NCBI GenBank assembly: GCA_964653435.1
Contig: CAZZFA010000100.1
Location: 1-17,689, forward strand
Origin: CAZMVY01 sp964653435
GTDB lineage: Bacteria; Planctomycetota; Phycisphaerae; UBA1845; PWPN01
Length of the DNA stretch: 17,689 bases
Direction: 5' to 3'
This document shows, piece after piece, positions 1-8,056 of this stretch. The notes beneath the pieces are model-generated. The model ran no database searches, was not told the origin of the DNA, and worked only from the letters and a program-made list of their open reading frames with translations. Position 1 is the stretch's first letter. The number at the start of each line of letters is the position of its first letter. The position numbers and the translations under genes are program-made.

Positions 1-522
1 TCGGACGCCGCCCCATCGGCCACCGCCGCCCCCGCGAAGAAGACGGGGAAACGTGCCGCGTCCAAGGCGGGAGGCCAAGCCGACGCCGGGCGCAAGGTCG
101 CAGCGGCCGCGGAGACCGGCCCTGAGTTCGTCGCCCGCGCGGAGGCGAAGGGCTTCGGTGTGACGCGGTTCGGAAACCTGTACGTGGAACACCTGCGGGA
201 CAATATCGAGTGCCCGCATTGCGGCGCGAAGATGGCCGTACGGCGAGGACCGTGGGGACCGTTCCTCTCGTGCGAGGGCTTTCCGAAGTGCAAGGCGACG
301 GCGAAGCTCCGCGGCGAGGCGCTGGAGCAGGCAACCGCCCAGGTCGGCGCACCCGAGAAGAAGGCGCCGCCCGAACCGACGGACATCGACTGCGATCAAT
401 GCGGCGCCAAGATGCTTATCCGCCGCGGGCGATCGGGCAAGTTCCTGGGCTGCTCGGCCTATCCCAAGTGCCGCAACACCCGGCCCGTGCCGACGGACAT
501 GCTCAGCCTCGGCGTGAAGTAA
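1..522 (+). CDS. topA: DNA topoisomerase I, C-terminal part (5' end outside window)
   Basis: The frame is open from base 1 to the TAA at 520-522, so only the C-terminal 173 residues are present. An Ala/Lys-rich linker (about residues 1-45) precedes two topoisomerase-type zinc ribbons. The first reads CPHCGAKM...CEGFPKC and the second CDQCGAKM...CSAYPKC; both match the zf-C4_Topoisom family that follows the catalytic core in bacterial type IA topoisomerases. These ribbons bind single-stranded DNA while the enzyme relaxes negative supercoils. The catalytic tyrosine and Toprim domain lie upstream of the window, so the symbol rests on the tail only. Related zinc-ribbon proteins exist, but the basic linker followed by paired ribbons at the extreme C-terminus is typical of TopA. 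The next gene is convergent. Confidence 0.88.
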   Translation, partial: SDAAPSATAAPAKKTGKRAASKAGGQADAGRKVAAAAETGPEFVARAEAKGFGVTRFGNLYVEHLRDNIECPHCGAKMAVRRGPWGPFLSCEGFPKCKATAKLRGEALEQATAQVGAPEKKAPPEPTDIDCDQCGAKMLIRRGRSGKFLGCSAYPKCRNTRPVPTDMLSLGVK

Positions 523-566
523 CGGACGAAAGGCGCGCCCGCCGCATTACACGCCCACGGAGGCGC

Positions 567-587
567 GGCGTCGGCCGGTTCGACGCC
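567..587. terminator. Hairpin between convergent genes, possible terminator
   Basis: GGCGTCG (567-573) and CGACGCC (581-587) form a perfect 7-bp stem with a 7-nt loop. The hairpin sits in the gap between topA (+, ends 522) and the minus-strand gene ending at 662. There is no T-tract on either side, so intrinsic termination is not certain. GC-rich hairpins in convergent gaps often serve both strands. Confidence 0.35.
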
Positions 588-661
588 TCCAGCCGCTCGT
601 CGTCTCGTAGTTCGTCCGCCGCGGTCAGCCTACTCCGGATCCGGTTCGCCATCGGGCCGGG

Positions 662-1772
662 CTACCTCGGCGTTGCGACACCGACCCGCTCGCGGGCCGT
701 CCGCACGGCCCGGTCGTACGCCTCCGGCAGCTTCACCGGCCCCTTCTCCGACCACCACCGTGGCGTCTCGGTGTAGATCCACACGTAGTCGTCGGCGGCC
801 TCCAGGGCGTGCGCGACCAGCTTGCCGAAGGCCTCGGGCGAGTGCGGATTCTTCCTGACGTCGTCCGCGTCCCAGCCCTTCTTGCGCCAGTCGTAGTCCA
901 TCCACAGCCCGAACGAGACGGACACCAACCGGAGGTACTTTTCGCGATCGGCGGGCAGAGGTAACAGTTCCTCGCGAACCCTCCGCAAACCGCTCGGGCG
1001 TGTGGTACCCGTAGGCCAGCTCCACTCCATCGATGAGCCGCGTCGGGCCGCGAGCGCCCTCGACGAGGCCGTCCAGGAACGGGGCCAGCAGGCCGTAGTC
1101 GCAGTCGGCCAGCGGCTTCTTGCCGCGCTCGCTCTGCACCCACGGCAGGCAGTAGCCGAATGTCAGAAAGACCTCCAGGCCCGGATAGCCCTCCTGAAAC
1201 GCCGTCATCACCTCGCGCCCGCGTCGGCGAACCTGCGCGGCGTACTGATCCCAGGACTTCGTCGCCGCGTCGCGCTGCTTGCGGAAGTTGAAGAGCGGCC
1301 CGTTGTACTGCTCGATGTCGAAGAGGAGACCCGGCAAGCCGGCCTCGCGGGCGAGCGTGGCCGCCAGCTTCGCGTTCTGGAGGATGGCGCCGAAGTCATC
1401 GAACCAGTCGATGTCGGCCGGCGTCGTGTTGAAGCGGAGGAAGTTGTGCCGGAACCGGCCGAAGTCCGTCGCCTTCAGATCGTCGAGGGCCGGCTGCAGA
1501 TCCGTCGCCGTAAACGCCCGCTTGCTCCAGCACTCCCAGGTGAAGCTGCCGGTCTTGCCGCCGGGCTGCGTGTAGTTCACATGAAAGACGCAGCCGTCAA
1601 ACGGAGACCGCTTCAACTGGGCGATGTGCTTCCGCATGAAGGCCGGGTCGGGCTCATCCCAGCCGAACTCGATGAGCCGCTTCTCCCGGCTCGCCGGCCG
1701 CGACGCCGGCATCTGCCCCGCCACAAGACCCGCCCCACCGAACAACACGCCCGCCAGAATTGCCGTCCGCAT
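662..1772 (-). pseudogene. Exported TIM-barrel/glycosidase-like protein, frameshifted
   Basis: The protein starts at ATG 1772 (ribosome site GGGAGG upstream) with a signal peptide: a hydrophobic stretch followed by a Gln/Met/Pro-rich cleavage region, about residues 1-20. The first frame runs through VELAYGYHTPERFAE. It then loses sense and the matching continuation (REELLPLPADREKYLRL to the TAG at 662) is one frame over. Deleting one G from the GGG run at 979-981 (CCC on the + strand) restores a continuous protein of about 369 residues reading ...PERFAEVREELLP. The restored protein has features of exported planctomycete-type hydrolases (FDGCVFHVNY, LLFDIEQYNG, WIYTETPRWW), but I cannot name a family. 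Either the frameshift inactivates the gene or it is a homopolymer sequencing error. It is the last gene of the minus-strand operon. Confidence 0.62.
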
Positions 1773-1790
1773 GGTTCGCCTCCCGCCAAA

Positions 1791-2063
1791 TCACGGATTG
1801 ATCGCCAACAACTGATCCAGGCCCGCCTTCCGGTGCGTCGCCGTGATGGAATAACGGTACACGACCGTCTGCCCGGGGTCGAGGAAGCGGAGCAGCCCGC
1901 GCTCGCGATCCTTGTCGCGGCCGTCGGCCGCGGAGCCCCCGCAGCGCCACCTGCCGGGCGAACGGCAGCGCGTGCGGCCGAATGCCCACGTCGCCTCAGG
2001 CCCCGCGCTGACGCCGAAGACGCCGAATGATGACGCATTGGGCGATCGCCGCCCTGCCGCATG
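1791..2063 (-). pseudogene. C-terminal remnant of an unidentified gene
   Basis: Between the isomerase stop (2064-2066) and the next gene start (1772) one minus frame stays open to the TGA at 1791-1793. It encodes about 90 residues ending RGLLRFLDPGQTVVYRYSIT, a beta-sandwich-like ending resembling the C-termini of aldose-1-epimerase/DUF4432-type sugar mutarotases. There is no convincing start codon or ribosome site, and the frame begins directly after the isomerase stop. I therefore read it as the 3' scar of a deleted gene. A mutarotase-like protein would suit a sugar operon, but the family match is tentative because the sequence is short. Confidence 0.4.
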
Positions 2064-3374
2064 TCACGCACGGATGTATCGAAGTCCCGTCAGCCGACAC
2101 AGCTCCTCCAGGGGCCGCCGCACATCCCCGTAGCCGATCATCCAGTGATGCCCGAGGCCCTCCCGCGCGACGACATCGAGGTGACTCCTCACGCCGCTCC
2201 CCAGGACGACCTTCGTCGGGTTGCCCGGGAAGACCATCCCGGTCGGGACGGCCTCTCCGCAGGCGACGCCCATCCGGTACGTCCCGCGGCGTCCGACCAG
2301 GTTGACGAGCGTCACCGGCCCGGGCCGGCCCGGAAAGAGCACGCACGCACCGCTGTGCATCAGACGAACATGGCCCACCTCGATCTGCTCGGGCGAGGCC
2401 GCGAGGGCCATGCTGCCGTTGCCGCAGTGGGAGTAGACGATCGTGCTCTCCCGCATGTCCACGCCAAGCGGGTCGGTGTTGTGGACCGGCCCGCCGGTGA
2501 GCCGCGAGAGGATGAGCATCGCAACGGTCGAGTTCATGTCGGCCTCGCATCCGACGACGACGCCCTCATCCGCCAGAAGCGACCCCGCCAGACACAGACG
2601 CCCCATGTGGCGCGGATAGCACTCAACGGCCAGGCCGGCCAGGCCGTCGCGACGGACGTACTCCCGCAGCGCAAGGTATCCGCGCATCGAATCGACGATG
2701 TCGTCCTCCGCAACCGACACCTTGCGCACCTGCCCCATCCGCTCCTTCCAGACCGCCAGGGCGTCCGCGGCAGGGATCTGCCCCATGCGCTTCTCGACCT
2801 CGTCGAGGCCGTAGTGAACGATGCGCGGCCCGAGGACCGCCTTCAGCTCGATCTCGTCGAACGCGACCTCGGTCATGCCGACGATGCGATATCCGACCAG
2901 CCCCACGCGGTCCTTGCGGAGGGCGGCGGCCAACCCCGCCGCGGCCACGTAGTCGCGTATCTCCGCCACAGCGCCCGCCTCCTCCGGCGTGCCGAACACG
3001 AACCGGTGGGGCCGGCCGAGCTCCGTGAGCACGTAGCCGAACTGCTGGCACCCGCACATCGACCCGGAGCTCATCCCCGGAAAGGCCCAGGTGACGATCG
3101 GAACGGGGCACTCCTCCAGCAGGTCGAGAACGTTCGAGTCGACGCTCCACGTGGCGACGGCCATGACGACCGACGGGACCCGCTGATCCTGGAAGAACCG
3201 GCCCGCGGCCACGGCCCCGGCGGCGTCCTCGATCAGGACGGGGGCCTCGACGACGTCCACGCCGGCAGCACGAAGGACGCGCGCCGCGTCCGCGAGAATC
3301 CCCGGGGCCTGTTCGCAGCCGTCTTCGAGGGGGTGGCGAAGGCCGCAAAGCCCGGTTCGTGGTTTGAATATCAC
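2064..3374 (-). CDS. L-fucose/L-arabinose isomerase-like protein
   Basis: The 436-aa protein resembles the L-fucose/L-arabinose isomerase superfamily of metal-dependent aldose-ketose isomerases. Seen: an N-terminal Rossmann-like region (TWAFPGMSSGSMCGCQQFG, about 95-113; VGLVGYRIVGM, 158-167), then a C-terminal region with CEADMNSTVAMLI (E277, D279), NTDPLG (D301) and SHCGN (H316), where the family's Mn-ligand acids and histidine lie. It is shorter than FucI (about 590 aa), like many uncharacterised members. The start is GTG at 3374, overlapping the aminotransferase stop as GTGA, which implies translational coupling. An open frame extends further upstream but is antisense-like shadow over the aminotransferase. 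The substrate is unknown; neighbours suggest sugar or sugar-acid metabolism. Confidence 0.8.
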   Translation of the reverse strand: MIFKPRTGLCGLRHPLEDGCEQAPGILADAARVLRAAGVDVVEAPVLIEDAAGAVAAGRFFQDQRVPSVVMAVATWSVDSNVLDLLEECPVPIVTWAFPGMSSGSMCGCQQFGYVLTELGRPHRFVFGTPEEAGAVAEIRDYVAAAGLAAALRKDRVGLVGYRIVGMTEVAFDEIELKAVLGPRIVHYGLDEVEKRMGQIPAADALAVWKERMGQVRKVSVAEDDIVDSMRGYLALREYVRRDGLAGLAVECYPRHMGRLCLAGSLLADEGVVVGCEADMNSTVAMLILSRLTGGPVHNTDPLGVDMRESTIVYSHCGNGSMALAASPEQIEVGHVRLMHSGACVLFPGRPGPVTLVNLVGRRGTYRMGVACGEAVPTGMVFPGNPTKVVLGSGVRSHLDVVAREGLGHHWMIGYGDVRRPLEELCRLTGLRYIRA

Positions 3375-4615
3375 GCGACACCTGCCATCCAACAGGCCTT
3401 GCGAAAGACCGCAACGTAGTCGTCCTCCTGCTGCGGAGTCAATCGGGACGGCACCGGCAACACCACGCTGCGGGCCAGCAGGTCGTCCGTGCGCGGCAGG
3501 GCCCCCCGACGGTAGTCCCGAACCAGCGCGGCATTCGACGGGTGGCTCCAGGGAAATCCGTCGGCGCTGTTGCTCCGCTTCTCGACGAGGGCCCTGACGT
3601 TGTAGTACACGTGCAGGCCGTAGTCGGGCAGATGGACGCACGTCAGGCCGCCCGCCGCGCAGGCTTTCGCCACGCCCCGGGCCGCGTCCGGCGTCGCGAA
3701 CGTCGCGATGATGAACGGCCCCGAATCGCCGTCCGGATCGTCGATCCGCCGCCACCGTGCCTCCCGCAGGTCGCCGAGGGCCGCCTTGATCCGCCTCTTG
3801 CTGGCGCGCATGTGGCCGACGATCGCGTCCAGCTTGCGGAGCTGCGCCCGAACCACCGCCGCGCCGATCTCGCTCATCCGGGCCCCGGCGCCCCACAGGG
3901 CGTGGGGACTGTCCTGCACCGGCATCCCCCCGCACCACGGCACGCCGAGGTCGTGCGCGGCGTTCGCCCGCAGATAAAGGGTCTCGTCGTCGGTGACGAT
4001 CATACCCCCCTCGCCCGCGGTGATGTTCTTGTTCATCTGGAAGCTGAAGACGGCCATGTCACCGAACGTCCCCACCGCCCTGCCGTGCAGCGTCGCCCCG
4101 TTGGCCTGGGCGCAGTCCTCCAGCACCGGTATGCCCCGGCGGCGGGCGATTTCCATGATGGCCGGCATGTTGCTCGGCACGCCGCACATGTGCACGGGGA
4201 GGATCAGCCGCGTTCGGGGCGTGATCTTGCTGAAGAGGTCGTCGGGATCCATGGTGAAGCTGTCGTCGATCTCGACGAGCACAGGGATCGCCCCGGCGCG
4301 GACGATCGCCGCCACGGTCGAGACCCAGAAGAACCCCGGCAGGAGCACTTCCTGCCCCGGACCGACGCCGAACGCCGCCATGGCCGTTACGAGCCCGTTC
4401 GTGCAACTGGAGACCGCCTGGGCATAGCGGCGTTCCAGCCTCGCGGCAAACTCCTTCTCGAGCGAATCCGCCTCGGCGAGGAAGTTGGCCCCGTAGTACC
4501 GGAACGGCGACCGCTCGCGAATCACGCGGAGAACGGCGGCGGCCTCCTCCTCGCCGTAGTAATGCACCCCGGGGAACTCCCGGGGAAACGTCGCACGCTT
4601 CGTCGAATCGCTCAT
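3371..4615 (-). CDS. DegT/DnrJ/EryC1/StrS family PLP aminotransferase
   Basis: The 414-aa protein is a fold-type I PLP enzyme of the sugar aminotransferase family. Seen: SSCTNGLVTAM (about 69-79, phosphate binding), VLEDCAQANGA (D167, pyridine nitrogen contact) and FSFQMNKNITAGEGG (Schiff-base Lys196). These are the standard landmarks of DegT/StrS proteins. The start is ATG 4615 with AGGAG about 8 nt upstream; an upstream in-frame start at 4684 lacks a ribosome site and adds low-complexity basic residues. Family members transfer an amino group to keto-sugars, or bind PLP or PMP for sugar dehydration. The GTGA overlap with the isomerase gene downstream and the 40-nt gap to the URO-D-like gene upstream place it mid-operon. 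Confidence 0.88.
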   Translation of the reverse strand: MSDSTKRATFPREFPGVHYYGEEEAAAVLRVIRERSPFRYYGANFLAEADSLEKEFAARLERRYAQAVSSCTNGLVTAMAAFGVGPGQEVLLPGFFWVSTVAAIVRAGAIPVLVEIDDSFTMDPDDLFSKITPRTRLILPVHMCGVPSNMPAIMEIARRRGIPVLEDCAQANGATLHGRAVGTFGDMAVFSFQMNKNITAGEGGMIVTDDETLYLRANAAHDLGVPWCGGMPVQDSPHALWGAGARMSEIGAAVVRAQLRKLDAIVGHMRASKRRIKAALGDLREARWRRIDDPDGDSGPFIIATFATPDAARGVAKACAAGGLTCVHLPDYGLHVYYNVRALVEKRSNSADGFPWSHPSNAALVRDYRRGALPRTDDLLARSVVLPVPSRLTPQQEDDYVAVFRKACWMAGVA

Positions 4616-4655
4616 GGCCGTCACTCCTGTCGTCTTGGACCTCGCCCGACGAACG

Positions 4656-5894
4656 TCAGCGAGTCGTCTCCTTCCACGCATCAATCATCGTCTTCACCGC
4701 TTCCCACGGCGTATCCGGAAAGAGCGAATCCACCGGCTCCAGGATGAATCCCGCCGGCCCGAGGGTCTCCATCGCCTCGCGAACCGCGCGGCGAATCTCC
4801 TCCGGCGAGCCCTTGCCCAATGTCAGCGGGGCATTGACTCCGCCGGCGATCGCCATCCGACCGCGTAGGGTATCGCGCGCGGCCCGGAGGTCCACCCCCC
4901 CCTGCACCGGATCGGCCCAATACCACAGATCCACGCCCGCGTCCGCCAGGTAACCAAGCATCGGCTTCACACCGGTCGTCATCACGTACCCGAACTTTGC
5001 GCCGGCGTCATGCACGCGACGCACGTTGTTCCGCAGATTCGGCAAGACGTGCCGGGCGAAGAGGTCGGGCGACCAGAAGTCGACCGAACTGTACCAGCCG
5101 CGCTGGACGATCATGTCGACCCCGCCGACCTCCAGCATCAGCCCGGTGCGCATGCGGTCGAACTCGTCCACGAGCGCGACGACTTCGGCGAACAGATCGG
5201 GTTCCGTCATCGCCATCATCACCGCACCTTCCGCGCCGCAGAGCCACACGACCCCGTCCATGCCGAAGAGGCTCCATCCGCACACGAGCACGCCCTTCTC
5301 GTCGGCGAACCGCCGCACCTCCCGCATCCGCTCGCGATAGGCCGCGAGTTGCTCGTTCGTCGGCGGACGCAGCAGGTGCCGCACCTTCGGCACATCGGCC
5401 GCCTCCATAATCGGAGGCCGGATGCTCCGCGGGATGTTGAAATCCTCAAACAACGGCGGCACGGCGGGCTGAACCACCCACCCCGGCTCAATCGCCTCCA
5501 TCGTCTGCTTCACTTTGTGGACAAGGATTCCGTGCGGAGTCCTGTACTCGCGGCACGAACAGACGCCATGGCCGTCGCTGACGCTCATCTGCACGTAATC
5601 GCGAACGGACACCCGTGGATCAATGCTCCACGGCAACGAAACCTCCAGCACATCATCCAGTCCAAGGCTCAGCCAGGCCTCCACCCGCTTGAAGTCCTCA
5701 CCAACGTCCCACGGCTGCGGCAACGTGTGGATGTGTTCGAGCCGCATCGTGTACCAGAAGTCCGCCGGCCGGCCGTCCCGCGTCCACGCAAGCCCGGGCG
5801 GGGCCCGAAACCCGAAGGTGCGACAAACCAGGGGCACATGGTCGGGCCTTCCGCCGCTGATGGCCGTCAAGAGCCGCTCCCGGGAGCGCATCAT
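4656..5894 (-). CDS. Uroporphyrinogen decarboxylase-family protein lacking the MtaA-type zinc site
   Basis: The 412-aa protein has the URO-D/cobamide-methyltransferase fold pattern: RERLLTAISGGRPDHVPL at the N-terminus (about 4-22), LEVGGVDMIVQRGWYSS (254-270), SPDLFARHVLPNLRNNV (275-291) and AIAGGVN (349-354). In MtaA-like members an HxC pair plus a distal Cys bind zinc. Here the corresponding positions read YVMTTG (V304, T306) and GFILEP (L384), so all three ligands are absent. Classical heme-pathway HemE is also unlikely, because this large family in environmental bacteria is mostly catabolic. The start is ATG 5894 with GGAGG 6 nt upstream; ATG 5891 is the alternative. It is the first gene of the operon and is divergent from the FG-GAP gene. 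Confidence 0.8.
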   Translation of the reverse strand: MMRSRERLLTAISGGRPDHVPLVCRTFGFRAPPGLAWTRDGRPADFWYTMRLEHIHTLPQPWDVGEDFKRVEAWLSLGLDDVLEVSLPWSIDPRVSVRDYVQMSVSDGHGVCSCREYRTPHGILVHKVKQTMEAIEPGWVVQPAVPPLFEDFNIPRSIRPPIMEAADVPKVRHLLRPPTNEQLAAYRERMREVRRFADEKGVLVCGWSLFGMDGVVWLCGAEGAVMMAMTEPDLFAEVVALVDEFDRMRTGLMLEVGGVDMIVQRGWYSSVDFWSPDLFARHVLPNLRNNVRRVHDAGAKFGYVMTTGVKPMLGYLADAGVDLWYWADPVQGGVDLRAARDTLRGRMAIAGGVNAPLTLGKGSPEEIRRAVREAMETLGPAGFILEPVDSLFPDTPWEAVKTMIDAWKETTR

Positions 5895-5947
5895 CGCAAA
5901 CCTCCGCCGTTGGCGATTGAGCGGGACATGCCACGCGCACGCCCGTC

Positions 5948-5976
5948 TTGCCATTTGTCTGACAATTGATTATCTA
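5948..5976. promoter_or_regulatory. Divergent control region with FadR/GntR-type operator (5955-5965)
   Basis: TTGTCTGACAA at 5955-5965 is a perfect inverted repeat about a central base and fits the FadR-subfamily GntR consensus TNGTNNNACNA. On the minus strand a -10-like GATAAT (attatc, 5969-5974) puts the operator over the expected start of the operon. On the plus strand TTGCCA (5948-5953) and TATCTA (5971-5976), 17 nt apart, could serve the FG-GAP gene, with the operator inside the spacer. Repression of both directions by a sugar-acid-responsive GntR regulator is a reasonable inference. No regulator gene is in the window. Confidence 0.5.
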
Positions 5977-6023
5977 ACGCAACCGGGTGTAGGATTCAAC
6001 CTGTGCGTTCCGGGAGAATCGCA

Positions 6024-7646
6024 ATGAGGGTTCTCGCCACGCTCACGACAGCGCTATGGTGCATCGCCGGTCTCGGGGTCGGGGCCTACGCCCGCGAACC
6101 CTTTGTCTGCGACGCCTCCCGTGCCGAGGGGCCGCTGACCGCCCCGTGGAGGACGCTTGACCCCGACCCGGCGTATCACGGGCAATGGCTCGTGGCGGGC
6201 GACCTCGATGACGATGGCACGGCGGAGATCGTCACGGCCCGACATGACCAGCAGCGTGTGACCGCCGCAATCGCCACGAAGCTGGACGGGAGGGTCCTCT
6301 GGCGCTGGGGGACGCCGAACGCCGGCAGCAACGTGCTTTACTGCGATGTTCCGGTACAGATCTACGACCTTGACGGCGACGGCCGGACGGAGGTCTGGAT
6401 CAGCCCACAGCACTTCCTGCTGGTGCTGGACGGCAAGACCGGCAAGGAGCTCCGCCGGTTGTCGTTGCCCACCGGGCTCGAGGTGGCCGACTCGATCGCG
6501 TTCGCCAACCTGCGGGGAACGAAGCGCCCCACCGACATCATCATCAAGGATCGCTACAAACATATCTGGGCGTACACAAGCGAGTGGAAGCCCCTGTGGG
6601 ACTGGGCACCGGCGCGGTATATGACCTGCCACTACCCGACGCTGATCGATATCAACCGCGACGGGCGGGACGAGGTCCTCGCCGGATACTCGCTCCTTGG
6701 CCACGACGGCAGGGAACTCTGGACCCTTCGCTCGAACAAGATCGACCTCGGCCGAGGCCACCTTGATTGCGGAGAAATCCTGACGACAGGGCGGCGGCCG
6801 GAGGACTGGCGAGTGATTGTCAGCTACTGCGGTGCGAACGGGATGGCGCTCATCAACGGCGCCGGCGAAACGCTCTGGGAAGTGACCGGTCGACACTTCG
6901 AATCGGTCGACGCGGGCAAGATCCGTCCCGACGTCCCGGGCCGGCAGATCGTGGTCGACATCGCACACGAGAGGCGCGGCGAGGCGCGCCTCTGGCTGCT
7001 GGATGAACAGGGCAACCGACTGGGCGAGTTCATCTGCGGCGGGTCGAGACACCACCGGCTGATCGACTGGAACGGCGACGGGCTGGACGAGATCCTCATC
7101 GCCCAGCCGTGCCGGCTGTTCGACGGCCGGGGCCGATGCGTCGCCCGCCTGGGCCCGGCCGACGCACCCGCGACGGCCGCCGCGCCCTGGCGCAGGAATC
7201 CCCGGCGCGTTACCGCGGGGCAGGGCGTCGCGTCGTGCCGCCCGTTCGTTTCCGCAGCCTCCTGCTCGAACTCGCTCATCGGTCATCCGCCCTCAAGGTG
7301 GCCCGTGTCGTGGCGCCCGGTTCGCGATAGCGCAGGGGGTTCGCCACGCCCGTCCGTTCGACCGGGAACCGCTGATCGCCCATCCGTAGTGTGTTCGGCC
7401 CGGGTGCAGGTTTCATCGGCGGGAACGGCGGCCGATGGGGGTCGTGGCATTCGATACATCGCCGTCGCTCCTGCGGTCCGGCCTTCCTGTCCCAGTACCC
7501 GTTCGTGCGCCCGTGCGCCCCGTGCAACCAGTCGCGGTAGACCGGCCCGTGGCACTTCGCGCACAACCGCTGCGGCTGGTCATACGGTATCTCTCTGCCC
7601 CAGTCGTCCACGAACGCATCGCGGTTCGTCGGGTGGTGACAGTTGA
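6024..7646 (+). CDS. Exported FG-GAP/VCBS-like beta-propeller protein, C-terminus lost
   Basis: ATG 6024 follows GGGAGA and begins a signal peptide (MRVLATLTTALWCIAGLGVG...AYA). Four calcium-binding-like repeats follow: GDLDDDGTAEIV, YDLDGDGRTEVW, IDINRDGRDEVL and IDWNGDGLDEIL, typical of FG-GAP beta-propellers found in exported planctomycete proteins and rhamnogalacturonan-lyase-like enzymes. The sensible protein ends near CVARLG (about 7150-7165). From there to the TGA at 7644-7646 the open frame is only antisense of the Tat stump and cytochrome gene on the other strand, with Ser/Pro/Arg-rich nonsense. I therefore take the gene as 3'-truncated by a rearrangement, with the true remaining part about 6024-7165 (about 380 aa). 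The role is probably extracellular carbohydrate binding or degradation, partnered with the divergent sugar operon. Confidence 0.65.
   Translation: MRVLATLTTALWCIAGLGVGAYAREPFVCDASRAEGPLTAPWRTLDPDPAYHGQWLVAGDLDDDGTAEIVTARHDQQRVTAAIATKLDGRVLWRWGTPNAGSNVLYCDVPVQIYDLDGDGRTEVWISPQHFLLVLDGKTGKELRRLSLPTGLEVADSIAFANLRGTKRPTDIIIKDRYKHIWAYTSEWKPLWDWAPARYMTCHYPTLIDINRDGRDEVLAGYSLLGHDGRELWTLRSNKIDLGRGHLDCGEILTTGRRPEDWRVIVSYCGANGMALINGAGETLWEVTGRHFESVDAGKIRPDVPGRQIVVDIAHERRGEARLWLLDEQGNRLGEFICGGSRHHRLIDWNGDGLDEILIAQPCRLFDGRGRCVARLGPADAPATAAAPWRRNPRRVTAGQGVASCRPFVSAASCSNSLIGHPPSRWPVSWRPVRDSAGGSPRPSVRPGTADRPSVVCSARVQVSSAGTAADGGRGIRYIAVAPAVRPSCPSTRSCARAPRATSRGRPARGTSRTTAAAGHTVSLCPSRPRTHRGSSGGDS
7150..7279 (-). 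pseudogene. Stump of a Tat-exported protein gene (signal peptide only)
   Basis: ATG 7279 overlaps the cytochrome stop as ATGA, the usual sign of translational coupling. It encodes about 40 residues containing TRRGFLRQGAAAVAG, a textbook twin-arginine signal (S/T-R-R-x-F-L-K then a hydrophobic stretch). After about 7165 the frame continues only as antisense of the FG-GAP gene. A Tat leader directly after a multiheme cytochrome usually belongs to a periplasmic 4Fe-4S ferredoxin-like subunit (NrfC, ActB or PsrB type) or a molybdopterin enzyme. Its mature part is missing here, so the identity is inference. Confidence 0.6.
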
Positions 7647-7974
7647 AGCAGCGAGCGTTCAACCCGTGCTCGAGGACGATGTGGGTGTGTTGTGTGAGCG
7701 GGCGCGTCGTCTCCCGGGGCGACGGGAAGAGCTTGTGGCAGTCGCTGCACGAGTACGTGAATCCGGCCAGCTCAATCCGGGGGCGAAGGCTGGGGCGGCG
7801 CACCGTCGCGGTGTCCGTTGCCCAGGCCGGCACGGGGGTAGCGGGCGGGACCGGGCTGACGAATTGCCACGGCCCGGCCCAGAGAAGCCCGGCCGCCCCG
7901 AACAGCGTCAGCGGGACGAACACGGCTCGCCGTCGGTCGTGTCGGGCACGGGGGGCGGCGGTTCTATTCTCCAC
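7276..7974 (-). CDS. Membrane-anchored tetraheme cytochrome c
   Basis: The 232-aa protein has a basic N-terminus, one membrane segment or signal anchor (AVFVPLTLFGAAGLLWAGPW, about 17-36) and four CxxCH heme c sites: CSDCH (76-80), CFNCH (109-113), CAKCH (138-142) and CIECH (173-177). Several additional His residues (for example H96, H98, H103, H114, H151, H154) can act as sixth ligands. It would act on the outer face of the cytoplasmic membrane as an electron carrier. I chose GTG 7974, because the longer frame to 8013 needs a TTG start that adds a non-signal stretch; the ribosome site is weak for both. It lies 82 nt downstream of the DUF438 gene and is coupled (ATGA) to the Tat-protein stump. 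Partner subunits such as an NrfD-like quinol protein are not present. Confidence 0.82.
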   Translation of the reverse strand: MENRTAAPRARHDRRRAVFVPLTLFGAAGLLWAGPWQFVSPVPPATPVPAWATDTATVRRPSLRPRIELAGFTYSCSDCHKLFPSPRETTRPLTQHTHIVLEHGLNARCFNCHHPTNRDAFVDDWGREIPYDQPQRLCAKCHGPVYRDWLHGAHGRTNGYWDRKAGPQERRRCIECHDPHRPPFPPMKPAPGPNTLRMGDQRFPVERTGVANPLRYREPGATTRATLRADDR

Positions 7975-8056
7975 CTCGCTCAAGCGGACGGTCCTTGCGC
8001 ACCTTCGACACAAGATGCCGGGAATTCACCGGATCGAACTCCCGTGTGATCGCACG

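Noticed and set aside
2061..3419. 452-codon plus-strand open frame
   Set aside because: It is antisense of the isomerase gene, with low-information His/Arg/Asp-rich sequence.
3375..3938. Upstream extension of the isomerase reading frame
   Set aside because: It overlaps the aminotransferase gene in another frame and has no family similarity; the GTG at 3374 overlapping the stop gives a proper family start.
7975..8013. TTG start extending the cytochrome N-terminus
   Set aside because: It adds a Cys/Arg-rich stretch before the membrane segment and lacks a ribosome site; GTG 7974 is more natural.
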